Shown here: positions 1-6,147 of the stretch, piece by piece
How the letters are laid out: each line of letters begins with the position of its first letter
Position numbering within the stretch: position 1 is the stretch's first letter
Source of the DNA: Candidatus Fermentibacterota bacterium
Lineage (GTDB): Bacteria; Fermentibacterota; Fermentibacteria; Fermentibacterales; JCC-6
DNA: 8,622 nt
Reading direction: 5' to 3'
Assembly (NCBI GenBank): GCA_030607835.1
Contig: JAUWJE010000065.1
Coordinates: forward strand, 1 to 8,622
Notes under the pieces: model-generated
The model's input: the letters and a program-made list of their open reading frames with translations, nothing else
Told to the model about the DNA's origin: nothing
Databases searched by the model: none
Translations under genes and position numbers: made by a program

Positions 1-435
1 AGGCATGCCTGATGGAATGGAGCTGAAGAAGCCTTCTTCCTTCTTTTCTGATGCCTTAATTGCCTCCCACTGTTTTTCGACTTCTTCGGGGGAAAGATCA
101 TCTCTGTTTTCACCAAATACATGAGGATGTCTTCGAACAAGTTTCATTGAGATACCTTTCACAACATCCTCCAGAGAGAATTTCCCGCCATCCTCACAGA
201 TCATCGCAGACATAATTACATGCAACAGCAAGTCTCCGAGTTCCGCTTTCAGAAGGTCCATATCATTCTTTTCAATGGCATCGGCAACCTCATATGCTTC
301 TTCAAGCATGTAGGGGCAGAGAGATTTCACTGTCTGTTTTCGATCCCAGTTACACCCGGCAGGGCTCCTGAGCTTCCTGACGATATCAACGAGTTCGCCC
401 ATCGCATTATTGAACTTATTATCAGGATCAGCCAT
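1..435 (-). CDS. mazG: MazG-family nucleoside triphosphate pyrophosphohydrolase (C-terminus beyond the left edge)
   Basis: Only the first 145 codons are present; the gene continues past position 1. MazG enzymes hydrolyse (d)NTPs to the monophosphate and pyrophosphate in the cytoplasm, clearing non-canonical nucleotides or tuning the stringent response. Family motifs are clear: an LR-P-GC-WD--QT segment at residues 22-35, the metal-binding EE--E helix (E45, E46, E49), the ELGD helix (E65, D68), and KLVRRHPHVFG at 98-108 followed by QWE at 122-124. This order matches the N-terminal domain of E. coli-type MazG, which has two tandem MazG domains; whether the second is present cannot be seen. The ATG at 435 lies inside the end of lpd (8-bp overlap), with GGTGAGGG about 10 nt upstream as a plausible ribosome site. 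It is therefore probably co-transcribed with lpd and translationally coupled to it. The family assignment is secure. Confidence 0.93.
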   Translation of the reverse strand, partial: MADPDNKFNNAMGELVDIVRKLRSPAGCNWDRKQTVKSLCPYMLEEAYEVADAIEKNDMDLLKAELGDLLLHVIMSAMICEDGGKFSLEDVVKGISMKLVRRHPHVFGENRDDLSPEEVEKQWEAIKASEKKEEGFFSSIPSGMP

Positions 436-1786
436 GAATTGCGCCCTCACCAAAAGCCTCACCAGCTTCCATGAAAAGCTCAGTGAGAGTAGGGTGAGGA
501 TGAATCATCATCCCCAGAGCTGAAACGCTCACGCCAAGATTTACTGCAATAACAGCTTCACCAATAAGACTGCTGGCATCAGCTCCAACAATCTGGATGC
601 TAACCACAGTATCATCAGATTCTCGAGCAATTACCTTTATGAAGCCTTCTGTCTCGTTCATACTAACAGCCTTGCCATTAGCTATGTACCTGGAAATCCT
701 GGTTTTCACAGGAACTCCTCTTCTTTCCCATTCTTCCTGGGAGGGTCCTACTGCGGCGATCTCTGGATTTGTAAAAATACAACCAGGCATCGTATCGGGA
801 TTTACAGTACGCTTTCCGTTCCCGAAAAGATGTTCCACCGCTGTCAAACCCTGAGCAGTTCCCGCGTGAGCAAGTTGCCATTTACCTGTAGCATCACCAG
901 CTGCGCATACTCCGGGAAGATTTGTCATCTGTTTCTCATCTGTTACAATTCCGGATGAAGTGAATTCGATTCCCGTTTCGCAAAGCCCAAGCCCTTCAAG
1001 CTTTGGTTTTCGCCCGATGGATACCAGTAGACGTTCCGCTGAAATTTCAGTGTTATCCGAGAGAATGACAGTTGTTTCATTTTCTTCAACTTCAATCAAA
1101 TTGACAGGATTATCTGTCAATATTTTCACTCCTGAACGCTTGAGAGATTTGATTACGACCTCAGTCACATCTTCATCAATACCAGGCAGAATGGAAGGCA
1201 GCATTTCAATAATCGTAATCTTCACACCAAGACTGGAGAAAATGGATGCAAACTCACAGCCGATTACACCTCCACCAACGATTATCAGGCTCTCGGGAAG
1301 TGAATCCCAGGCGAGAACATCGCGACTCGTCTGAACTCCATCCAGCGCAAAAGGACCTGGTTGCATCGGAGCTGATCCGGGAGAGAGCAGTATGTTCTCA
1401 GTCCTGAGAAGAGTATTTCCCGCAAGAACCTCATTAGTACCTTTGATAGTACCATGTTCCCTGATAACATCAATCCCCAGATTGCTGAGATGTGCTTCAA
1501 TTCCTTTTCTGAGTCGTTTCACAACGAGATCTTTCCTCCGGGCAAGTTTATCCCATGAGAAAGAAAGTTCTCCTTCAAGCCCATACCGTTTTGCCGAAGC
1601 TGCATGACGAAGCAAAGATGTACTTGCTACAAGCGTTTTTGTGGGTATGCATCCCCTGTTAAGGCATGTTCCACCAAGATCTTCTTCTTCAACAATTGCT
1701 ACACGTCGTCCTAGCTGCGCTGCCCTGATTGCGGGGATATAACCCGCTGGTCCTCCTCCGATAATTATCAGATCATATCTATTCAT
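428..1786 (-). CDS. lpdA: Dihydrolipoamide dehydrogenase (E3)
   Basis: This is a 452-residue flavoprotein disulfide reductase of normal family length. It reoxidises dihydrolipoyl groups of 2-oxoacid dehydrogenase complexes or glycine-cleavage H protein with NAD+. Visible landmarks are the N-terminal FAD dinucleotide fold (G10-G12-G15, acidic E33), the redox disulfide in GGTCLNRGCIPTK (C41 and C46), the NAD-binding fold (G171-G173-G176, E178), the second FAD motif AAGDATG followed by the LAH-A--EG-like segment, and the dimer-interface HPHPTLTE (H431 and E436, the His-Glu pair that completes the partner's active site). The exact CIPTK/HPT/E combination separates it from glutathione and mercuric reductases. 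The start is supported by AAGGA at 1794-1798, 7 nt upstream. No E1/E2 genes are in the window, so the partner complex is unknown. The only visible operon partner is mazG downstream. Confidence 0.95.
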   Translation of the reverse strand: MNRYDLIIIGGGPAGYIPAIRAAQLGRRVAIVEEEDLGGTCLNRGCIPTKTLVASTSLLRHAASAKRYGLEGELSFSWDKLARRKDLVVKRLRKGIEAHLSNLGIDVIREHGTIKGTNEVLAGNTLLRTENILLSPGSAPMQPGPFALDGVQTSRDVLAWDSLPESLIIVGGGVIGCEFASIFSSLGVKITIIEMLPSILPGIDEDVTEVVIKSLKRSGVKILTDNPVNLIEVEENETTVILSDNTEISAERLLVSIGRKPKLEGLGLCETGIEFTSSGIVTDEKQMTNLPGVCAAGDATGKWQLAHAGTAQGLTAVEHLFGNGKRTVNPDTMPGCIFTNPEIAAVGPSQEEWERRGVPVKTRISRYIANGKAVSMNETEGFIKVIARESDDTVVSIQIVGADASSLIGEAVIAVNLGVSVSALGMMIHPHPTLTELFMEAGEAFGEGAIHG

Positions 1787-1803
1787 TGGATTATCCTTCT
1801 AAA

Positions 1804-1848
1804 TTCGACAAGTCGTGATGTGACGAATGAGCCTTTAGTAAATATGAT
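1804..1848 (+). promoter_or_regulatory. Candidate promoter of the TPR gene with an inverted repeat over the -35
   Basis: In the 94-bp divergent region, a -35-like GTGACG (1820-1825, 4/6 to TTGACA) and a -10-like TATGAT (1843-1848, 5/6 to TATAAT) are 17 bp apart. They would start transcription near 1855, about 26 nt before the ATG at 1881. An imperfect inverted repeat, TTCGACA (1804-1810) and TGACGAA (1821-1827), spans the -35, so a regulator could bind here and might also affect lpd on the other strand. Seen by eye only; no convincing lpd promoter was found on the minus strand. Confidence 0.4.
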
Positions 1849-1880
1849 AAGACAAATCCTCGGAAAAGGCCAGGTTAAAT

Positions 1881-2615
1881 ATGTTTATTATCTGTTTTGT
1901 TTGTCTGTTCTCTCAATCCATGAATTTCGACGAACTGTCTGCACAGCTTCATCTTGAGACAGGCAATGCTTACCTCAGTCAAGGGTTGCCAGGGCAGGCA
2001 GAAGAGGAATTTCTGCTTGCACTGGAGATCAGCGAAGACTGCTATCCGGCTCTACTTGGTCTTGGTAATGTCCATCTTGTGCTATCCTCATGGAACAGGG
2101 CGGAAGAATATTACAGGCTGTATATCGAAGCCTGTCCTGAGGATTACCGCGGTTATTATGAACTTTCAAACCTCTTGCTCATGATCAATTCTCCGGATTA
2201 CGCATTGATTATGGCTGACAGTGCATTTCTCAGGGCGCCGACAAATCCTGAGATATGGCTTCTCAGCGGGAAGGCAGAACTCGCTGCAGGAGACACAGCA
2301 TCTGCTGAAATGTGGTTCATAAAGAGCATGCAGACTCAGGGGTCAATCGGAATTGAGTCACTTATCCTGCTGGCATCTGTTTACAGAAGCACTTCTAGAG
2401 GAGCAGAAGCCAGAGAGCTTCTCCTTCCATTGGCAGGCTCAGGATATGCACCAGCCTACTGGGGTCTGGTTCAGGTATATCTAACCTGGGATGATTACAT
2501 GAGAGCAGTGGATGCGATAAACAATTACCTGATCCTGTCACCAAATGGACCGTATGCTGATTCAGCATTAATGGTCCTTGAAGAGCTGGGAGAATCAGGC
2601 GACTATATGCCGTGA
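1881..2615 (+). CDS. Tetratricopeptide-repeat protein, possibly exported
   Basis: A 244-residue protein made almost entirely of tetratricopeptide repeats. The small residue that ends helix A/begins helix B recurs at A40, A74, A108, A142 and A177, spacings of 34, 34, 34 and 35, giving five to six repeats from about residue 21 to 225. Typical TPR positions are filled (G28/Y31, G60/N63, Y92/L95, G130/A132, P86/P120). TPRs are protein-interaction scaffolds, so no reaction can be assigned. The first 13 residues include a short hydrophobic run (FIICFVCLF) that could act as a weak signal or anchor sequence, but it has no N-terminal positive charge. If translation began at M14 (1920) the protein would be cytoplasmic. 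The 1881 ATG is preferred because CAGG lies about 7 nt upstream, whereas 1920 has no ribosome-site match. The gene is followed 96 bp later by a DUF4282-type gene on the same strand. Confidence 0.85.
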   Translation: MFIICFVCLFSQSMNFDELSAQLHLETGNAYLSQGLPGQAEEEFLLALEISEDCYPALLGLGNVHLVLSSWNRAEEYYRLYIEACPEDYRGYYELSNLLLMINSPDYALIMADSAFLRAPTNPEIWLLSGKAELAAGDTASAEMWFIKSMQTQGSIGIESLILLASVYRSTSRGAEARELLLPLAGSGYAPAYWGLVQVYLTWDDYMRAVDAINNYLILSPNGPYADSALMVLEELGESGDYMP

Positions 2616-2644
2616 CAGATAATTTGTATATAAATTTGTCTGTT
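2614..2644 (+). terminator. Weak AT-rich hairpin at the end of the TPR gene
   Basis: ACAGA (2615-2619) pairs with TCTGT (2639-2643), and AATTT (2621-2625) pairs with AAATT (2632-2636), leaving a 6-nt loop and a small internal bulge. The stem begins at the TGA stop codon. It is not followed by a T run, so it is at best a weak or partial terminator, or an mRNA 3'-end structure. Confidence 0.22.
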
Positions 2645-2659
2645 CAAACAATAAAACTA

Positions 2660-2676
2660 CGTCAAACAGGTTGACG
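2660..2676. promoter_or_regulatory. Perfect inverted repeat upstream of the DUF4282 gene
   Basis: CGTCAA (2660-2665), a 5-nt spacer and TTGACG (2671-2676) form a perfect 6-bp inverted repeat 36 bp before the ATG at 2712. The right arm TTGACG is itself a 5/6 match to a -35 hexamer, but no good -10 follows at 16-18 bp. The 8-mer TGACGAAT here (2672-2679) also occurs at 1821-1828 in front of the TPR gene, so a common operator is possible. This is a candidate protein-binding site only. Confidence 0.3.
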
Positions 2677-2711
2677 AATTGTGATACGTCTCTAACAGGA
2701 TTGGAATAGCA

Positions 2712-3014
2712 ATGGAAGACAAAGGCTTCTTTGGCGCTCTGTTCGATTTCTCTTTTGAGAGTTTCGTTTTTCCAAAAGTTATAAGCATAATCTACGGAAT
2801 TGTTGTTGTGCTTATGGTTATCGGTTATCTGAGTCTGATAGTTTTTGCCTTTGGACAGGGATCAACAGCAGGAGTGGGTGCTATCATTCTGGGTCCTGTA
2901 GTCCTGATCCTATATCTGATCATGGTTCGCGCCTGGATGGAAATCGCTATAGTCATGTTCAGAATTTACGATAATACAGGTAAGATTGTAGAGATGAAGA
3001 GGCAGAGTCACTAA
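2712..3014 (+). CDS. DUF4282-type small two-helix membrane protein
   Basis: A 100-residue protein. The N-terminus has the family signature KGFFGALFDFSFESFVFPK (residues 4-22), followed by a long hydrophobic helix (about 23-47), a Gly-rich turn (48-57), and a second hydrophobic helix (about 58-72) running into VRAWMEIAIVMFRIYDN (72-88), with the conserved R-----E------R-I--N spacing. This layout matches my recollection of DUF4282 proteins, which have no known biochemical function. The short N-terminus and basic C-terminal tail (EMKRQSH) are probably both cytoplasmic. The start is supported by a TTGGA-like site about 8 nt upstream. The gene may be read with the upstream TPR gene, though a 96-bp gap with an inverted repeat separates them. 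Its TAA stop overlaps the TAG stop of the convergent minus-strand gene by 4 bp. Confidence 0.8.
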   Translation: MEDKGFFGALFDFSFESFVFPKVISIIYGIVVVLMVIGYLSLIVFAFGQGSTAGVGAIILGPVVLILYLIMVRAWMEIAIVMFRIYDNTGKIVEMKRQSH

Positions 3015-3964
3015 ACCTGATCCTCTGGAGGCTCTCCCACCAGTTTCTTGCCACGCCACAAGATCAAGGCTGCCACGAACGCCAGAGCTTCACCAAGTGT
3101 GATCCATAGTCTGGCTGCAATCGATACAAGGGATGCCTGCCCTGGCTCTCCTCCAGTTAAAACAATTCCGATAAGCCAGACCAGAGATATTTCCCGGATA
3201 CCAAGCCCTCCTGGCGAAAACACTGCAAGAAATCCTATTCCTACAGCGGTGGGCAGGAGAAAGGCTCCCGGAAAAAAAGGCAGATCCATTCCAAAACTTC
3301 TCGCAAGGAAGACAAATGCAATCCCCTGTAGCAGGAAGACTAGTAAATAGACAGGCAGAAGTTTCAGAACGTTGGCAAATCCTGGATCCTGAATGTCAAT
3401 ATTCTTTCCGGTAACGGATGTGATGATTGAAAGCAATCTTCTAAATGCGCCGGGGTGCGCCGTGAATATGACCACCCCCGCAGTCACCAGAACAATCAGG
3501 ACGCTAAGCGTTGTTCCCATCCCAATCTTCCCCGCGGCCAGTGGAATAACAGGAAGAGATGCAAGGAGACAGCCTGCTATAATGAAAAGGCTCTCAAGAA
3601 TGAGTGCATGGCCAGTTCTAACGGCGGATATACCTATTTTCTTTGACAGTCCGATCTTTCCCACAGCGCCCCAGACTTTTCCTGGAATGTATTTACCTAC
3701 CTGCGCAAGAAAATGGATATTGAATGCCTGTCTGAATGAAATCCTGGCCCCCGCTGTACTGCAGACAAGCATCCACGACCATGCTGCTGCCAGCAGATGC
3801 AATATCATCAAAACGAATGAAATGATGAATAGGAGCGGATTGAATGAAAGAAGATTTCCGAATCCTCCAGCCTCAGCTGCTCCTTCAAGGAAAGAATCCA
3901 CAAGGTAATAGAGAGCGGCAGCGGTAAGGATAAGCCCGACAATATTAAAGACGATTTTCTTCAC
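3011..3964 (-). CDS. Flippase-like integral membrane protein (lysylphosphatidylglycerol synthase TM family)
   Basis: A 317-residue protein that is almost wholly hydrophobic, with roughly eight transmembrane segments. Two signatures identify the family (the UPF0104/LPG_synthase_TM, or flippase-like, domain): GKYIPGKVW at residues 90-98, and FSPGGLGIRE at 249-258 followed by an R285-LW helix. In MprF this domain flips aminoacylated lipids. Stand-alone members such as this one lack the aminoacyl-transferase domain, and their substrate (a lipid, or a lipid-linked sugar intermediate) is usually unknown, so lysyl-PG synthesis should not be inferred. The start is GTG at 3964, supported by AGGAGG at 3973-3978 with ideal 8-nt spacing. 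The start overlaps the upstream gene's stop by 4 bp (GTGA), indicating translational coupling. It is the last gene of the hflX cluster and ends tail-to-tail with the DUF4282 gene. Confidence 0.88.
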   Translation of the reverse strand: MKKIVFNIVGLILTAAALYYLVDSFLEGAAEAGGFGNLLSFNPLLFIISFVLMILHLLAAAWSWMLVCSTAGARISFRQAFNIHFLAQVGKYIPGKVWGAVGKIGLSKKIGISAVRTGHALILESLFIIAGCLLASLPVIPLAAGKIGMGTTLSVLIVLVTAGVVIFTAHPGAFRRLLSIITSVTGKNIDIQDPGFANVLKLLPVYLLVFLLQGIAFVFLARSFGMDLPFFPGAFLLPTAVGIGFLAVFSPGGLGIREISLVWLIGIVLTGGEPGQASLVSIAARLWITLGEALAFVAALILWRGKKLVGEPPEDQV

Positions 3965-4344
3965 TGACCTCTCCTCCTTCCATACAGATGAAGATATCCC
4001 GAACCAGCCACGAGTAAAATAGCGGCTGTCGGAATGAGAACAGGAGCTGCGGTTCGAGTCGCCTCTGATAAATTACAATCGTAAACGAACAGCATTGCCA
4101 TGAACAATCTATCCAGTGGGCTCAATTCACCTGCAGGTATTCTCTTCATAATCTCCAATGCTGGCTTGTCTCTTCTTAGAGCATGCAGTGTTCTTGCAAG
4201 TTTTACAGCTATTGCCCGATTCAAAGAGTCAGTCTTATAACCGCGTTCAAGCGTACGGAGATTCTTCAGGTGAATCCTATCATCAGGATTCATCCCATCA
4301 TGTTGAGAGAGTAACCTCAGAAGAGGAATAATCAAGCGTGTCAT
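3961..4344 (-). CDS. Unrecognised small protein with a C-terminal membrane helix
   Basis: A 127-residue protein of no family I recognise. Residues 1-97 are mainly amphipathic helix and basic (e.g. LKNLRTLERGYK 26-37, LARTLHALRRDKPALEIMKR 49-68), with a faint TPR-like feel in the 44-97 region but no clean repeat. Residues 101-121 form one hydrophobic segment (PVLIPTAAILLVAGSGYLHLY), followed by RRRGQ. That suggests a tail-anchored protein or a single-pass membrane protein with most of its mass in the cytoplasm. The ATG at 4344 lies 12 bp after the stop of the upstream gene, with a weak GAAGA-type ribosome site. Its TGA stop overlaps the GTG of the flippase-like gene. Tight packing with hflX and the flippase gene, and no overlap with another coding frame of better quality, argue that it is real. 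Function unknown. Confidence 0.65.
   Translation of the reverse strand: MTRLIIPLLRLLSQHDGMNPDDRIHLKNLRTLERGYKTDSLNRAIAVKLARTLHALRRDKPALEIMKRIPAGELSPLDRLFMAMLFVYDCNLSEATRTAAPVLIPTAAILLVAGSGYLHLYGRRRGQ
3973..3978 (-). promoter_or_regulatory. Ribosome binding site fixing the GTG start of the flippase-like gene
   Basis: The minus strand reads AGGAGG here, 8 nt before the GTG at 3964-3962, inside the end of the upstream gene. It supports the GTG start in the 4-bp overlap over any internal start. Confidence 0.75.
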
Positions 4345-4356
4345 TAACTGTGTTCT

Positions 4357-4794
4357 TCAGTCAAGTATGCTCAGTTTGGCTTCCGATTTCTTGCTGGATG
4401 CCTTGCTGTCTCGAGAGAATACACTTGATTCGAAATGTGGAAGACATGCAGTATCCAGCAGCATTTCAAGGAGATCATCGGAAGAAACATCGGGTTGAAG
4501 AAAGATATCAATCAATCTTTCCTTGAAAACATCCAGCCTTTTCTCCTCCGGACTGGAAGAATCTTCAATCCAGCGCTTGGGATGCTCAAGCATGGCCAGC
4601 ATTCTTCTCGCGGTAAAATCCTGCTTCATGGTCAAATCCCAGAAAGATTTTGCTTCCTTCGTAGTAATAAGCTCAAGAAGCTGACTCGAAAGTGTACTTT
4701 TTGATATTAGATTACCTGAGTAAAGATTATGCAGACTCTCCAGTCTACTTTGAAGACTGCTTTTAAGTTTATCCGTATCAATGTCTGCAGTCAT
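4357..4794 (-). CDS. Unrecognised helical protein coupled to hflX
   Basis: A 145-residue soluble, mostly helical protein with no family I recognise. It begins MTADIDTDKLKSSLQSRLES and contains aromatic-rich FWDLTMKQDF and an ML-EHPKRWIED segment. It ends in a Ser/Lys-rich tail (SKASSKKSEAKLSILD), with no signal peptide or membrane helix. The frame stays open to an ATG at 4845, but the start at 4794 is preferred: it has a strong GAGGTGG site 3 nt upstream, while the longer version would overlap hflX by 68 bp without a ribosome site. Even so the gene overlaps the 3' end of hflX by 17 bp and lies in its +1 frame. It is followed 12 bp later by another small unknown gene. The coupling suggests a product made in step with HflX, perhaps functionally linked, but that is inference. 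Confidence 0.68.
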   Translation of the reverse strand: MTADIDTDKLKSSLQSRLESLHNLYSGNLISKSTLSSQLLELITTKEAKSFWDLTMKQDFTARRMLAMLEHPKRWIEDSSSPEEKRLDVFKERLIDIFLQPDVSSDDLLEMLLDTACLPHFESSVFSRDSKASSKKSEAKLSILD

Positions 4795-6115
4795 GCTCCA
4801 CCTCAGTCTTTTTCCTGAATTTTTTTTTACCTGGTGGTGTTGCAAGTCGCGAAAAACTTCGGAGTTTATTAGATCTCTTCAGCTTGCCAATGACTGAATT
4901 ATAACCCCTCAGGCTTCCACCAAGGATATTTGCAGAACCATCTTCATCTTTGATAACATTTCGTACAACGCAGTTATTGTAAAGCCACTGCATGATACTA
5001 TCATGATGCTGTTCAAGAACAAGCTCAAACCAATCCATTGATTGATCTCTATAATCGATAATGCCCTGAAGTAGATCATCAAATCCGTAATTATCATATG
5101 CGGATACAGCTACCCCTGCATGTGGTTTTCTGAAATCCTCAACCGCATCACATTTTGTCCATACAGTCAATCTCGGTACTGCAGCATCAACTCCAATTCG
5201 ATCAAGAGTTTTCCTGACCGCTTCAAAATGCCTGATTCTGTAAGGACTGGACCTGTCAATTGCTACAACCAGCAGATCAGCTTTCCTTGCTACATCCAGT
5301 GTTGTATGAAAACTGGCTATAAGAGTTTCGGGAAGCCTTTCTATGAAACCAACTGTATCTGAGATAAGTACTTCTGATCCATCAGGTAATTTAAGTCGCC
5401 TGGATGTAGTATCGAGAGTAGCAAAAGGCCTATCTGCAGTGTATACGCCTGAATCGCAAAGCGCATTGAGCAGTGTGCTCTTTCCAGCGTTTGTATAACC
5501 AACTATGGTGATATTGAACATATTCCGTCGTCTTGCCGAGACAACTTTCCAGCGGGATTCAACTTCTGAAATTTTCTGCTCCAGCAAGGATATTCTGGAT
5601 CTGGCTCTTCTGCGGTCTATCTCAAGCTGCGTTTCTCCATGACCTCTGGTTCCGATTCCCGCCCCGAGTCTGGAGAAATGGTGCCACATACCTGTAAGTC
5701 TTGGGAGGGCGTACTTCAACTGCGCAAGTTCGATCTGAAGTTTGGCTTCCTTTGAACGAGCCTGTCCCGCAAAGATAGCAAGTATCAGTTCAGTGCGATC
5801 AATGACCTTGCAATTTGTTGTTTCCTCAAGTCTAGATACTTGACCTGGAGTAAGATTGTGATCGAATACAATGGTAGAGATGCCCTCACGTTCAGCCACT
5901 GCTTTGAGTTCTACTGCTTTGCCTTTACCAAAGAACAGTTTTGGATCGGGAGAATTTCTCTTCTGTGATATCTCCTCTACAACTGTACCGCCCGCAGAAT
6001 TAACCAGAGAAATCATTTCCTGAGTAGAACCAATCTCTTCGGGCTCGCTCCCTGTATACAATCGAGCCAGAAGAACTCTTTCAAATTGAGTTGCTTCTCC
6101 AGTTCTTCTATGCAT
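4778..6115 (-). CDS. hflX: GTPase HflX (ribosome-splitting factor)
   Basis: A 445-residue Obg-HflX-type GTPase, slightly longer than E. coli HflX. HflX binds the 50S subunit and splits stalled or hibernating 70S ribosomes, especially under heat or antibiotic stress. The HflX N-terminal domain is marked by QKRNSPDPKLFFGKGK (51-66), FDHNLTPGQ (84-92) and RGHGETQLEIDRRR (157-170), then a coiled-coil-like helix (171-198). The G domain follows: G1 GYTNAGKST (206-214), the switch region FATLDTTSRR (231-240), G3 DTVGF (253-257), G4 TKCD (320-323, T in place of the usual N) and G5 SA (338-339). The C-terminal region carries a basic tail, GKKKFRKK, encoded by an A9 run. The ATG at 6115 has no clear ribosome site, but the N-terminal family alignment supports it. 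It lies 32 bp after the CarD-type gene and heads a coupled set of small genes. Confidence 0.94.
   Translation of the reverse strand: MHRRTGEATQFERVLLARLYTGSEPEEIGSTQEMISLVNSAGGTVVEEISQKRNSPDPKLFFGKGKAVELKAVAEREGISTIVFDHNLTPGQVSRLEETTNCKVIDRTELILAIFAGQARSKEAKLQIELAQLKYALPRLTGMWHHFSRLGAGIGTRGHGETQLEIDRRRARSRISLLEQKISEVESRWKVVSARRRNMFNITIVGYTNAGKSTLLNALCDSGVYTADRPFATLDTTSRRLKLPDGSEVLISDTVGFIERLPETLIASFHTTLDVARKADLLVVAIDRSSPYRIRHFEAVRKTLDRIGVDAAVPRLTVWTKCDAVEDFRKPHAGVAVSAYDNYGFDDLLQGIIDYRDQSMDWFELVLEQHHDSIMQWLYNNCVVRNVIKDEDGSANILGGSLRGYNSVIGKLKRSNKLRSFSRLATPPGKKKFRKKTEVEHDCRH
4798..4804 (-). promoter_or_regulatory. Ribosome binding site inside the 3' end of hflX
   Basis: GAGGTGG on the minus strand, 3 nt before the ATG at 4794. 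It decides the start of the 145-residue protein in favour of 4794 rather than the longer frame opening at 4845, and it permits re-initiation by ribosomes ending hflX at 4778. Confidence 0.6.
4820..4828 (-). repeat. A9 homopolymer in the hflX coding strand
   Basis: Nine consecutive A on the minus strand encode KKK near the hflX C-terminus. Such runs promote polymerase slippage. Loss of one A would move reading into the frame of the next gene, which is open through this point, giving an HflX fusion. It could equally be a sequencing-prone homopolymer. Confidence 0.6.
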
Positions 6116-6125
6116 TCTAACCGCT

Positions 6126-6131
6126 ATTATA
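6126..6131 (-). promoter_or_regulatory. Possible -10 box just before hflX
   Basis: The minus strand has a perfect TATAAT at 6131-6126 within the 32-bp gap before hflX. No recognisable -35 lies at 16-18 bp, and transcription would begin within a few bases of the hflX ATG, giving a nearly leaderless mRNA. This is a weak candidate for a secondary promoter separating hflX from the CarD-type gene. Confidence 0.25.
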
Positions 6132-6147
6132 CTGCGTTGAGATAAGG

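Noticed and set aside
960..1334. Plus-strand open frame of 124 codons inside lpd
   Set aside because: It is antisense to strongly conserved lpd motifs, and its translation is Ser/Thr/Arg-rich with no recognisable domain.
1787..1880. tRNA, small RNA or riboswitch in the divergent intergenic region
   Set aside because: The region is only 94 bp, with no cloverleaf, no conserved riboswitch core and no stable long hairpin; only promoter-like elements and a short inverted repeat were seen.
3048..3908. Plus-strand open frames of 100-171 codons opposite the flippase-like gene
   Set aside because: Low-complexity, Pro/Ser/Arg-rich translations with no motifs or ribosome sites, antisense to a clear membrane-protein gene.
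3011..3964. Calling the membrane protein a lysyl-phosphatidylglycerol synthase (mprF)
   Set aside because: Only the transmembrane flippase-like domain is present; the soluble aminoacyl-transferase domain is absent, so the enzymatic name is not supported.
4795..4845. Longer N-terminus (17 extra residues) for the unknown protein after hflX
   Set aside because: No ribosome site at 4845, a 68-bp overlap with hflX, and basic residues that are only the shifted reading of the hflX tail. The 4794 ATG has a strong GAGGTGG site. The open frame is kept only as a possible frameshift fusion.
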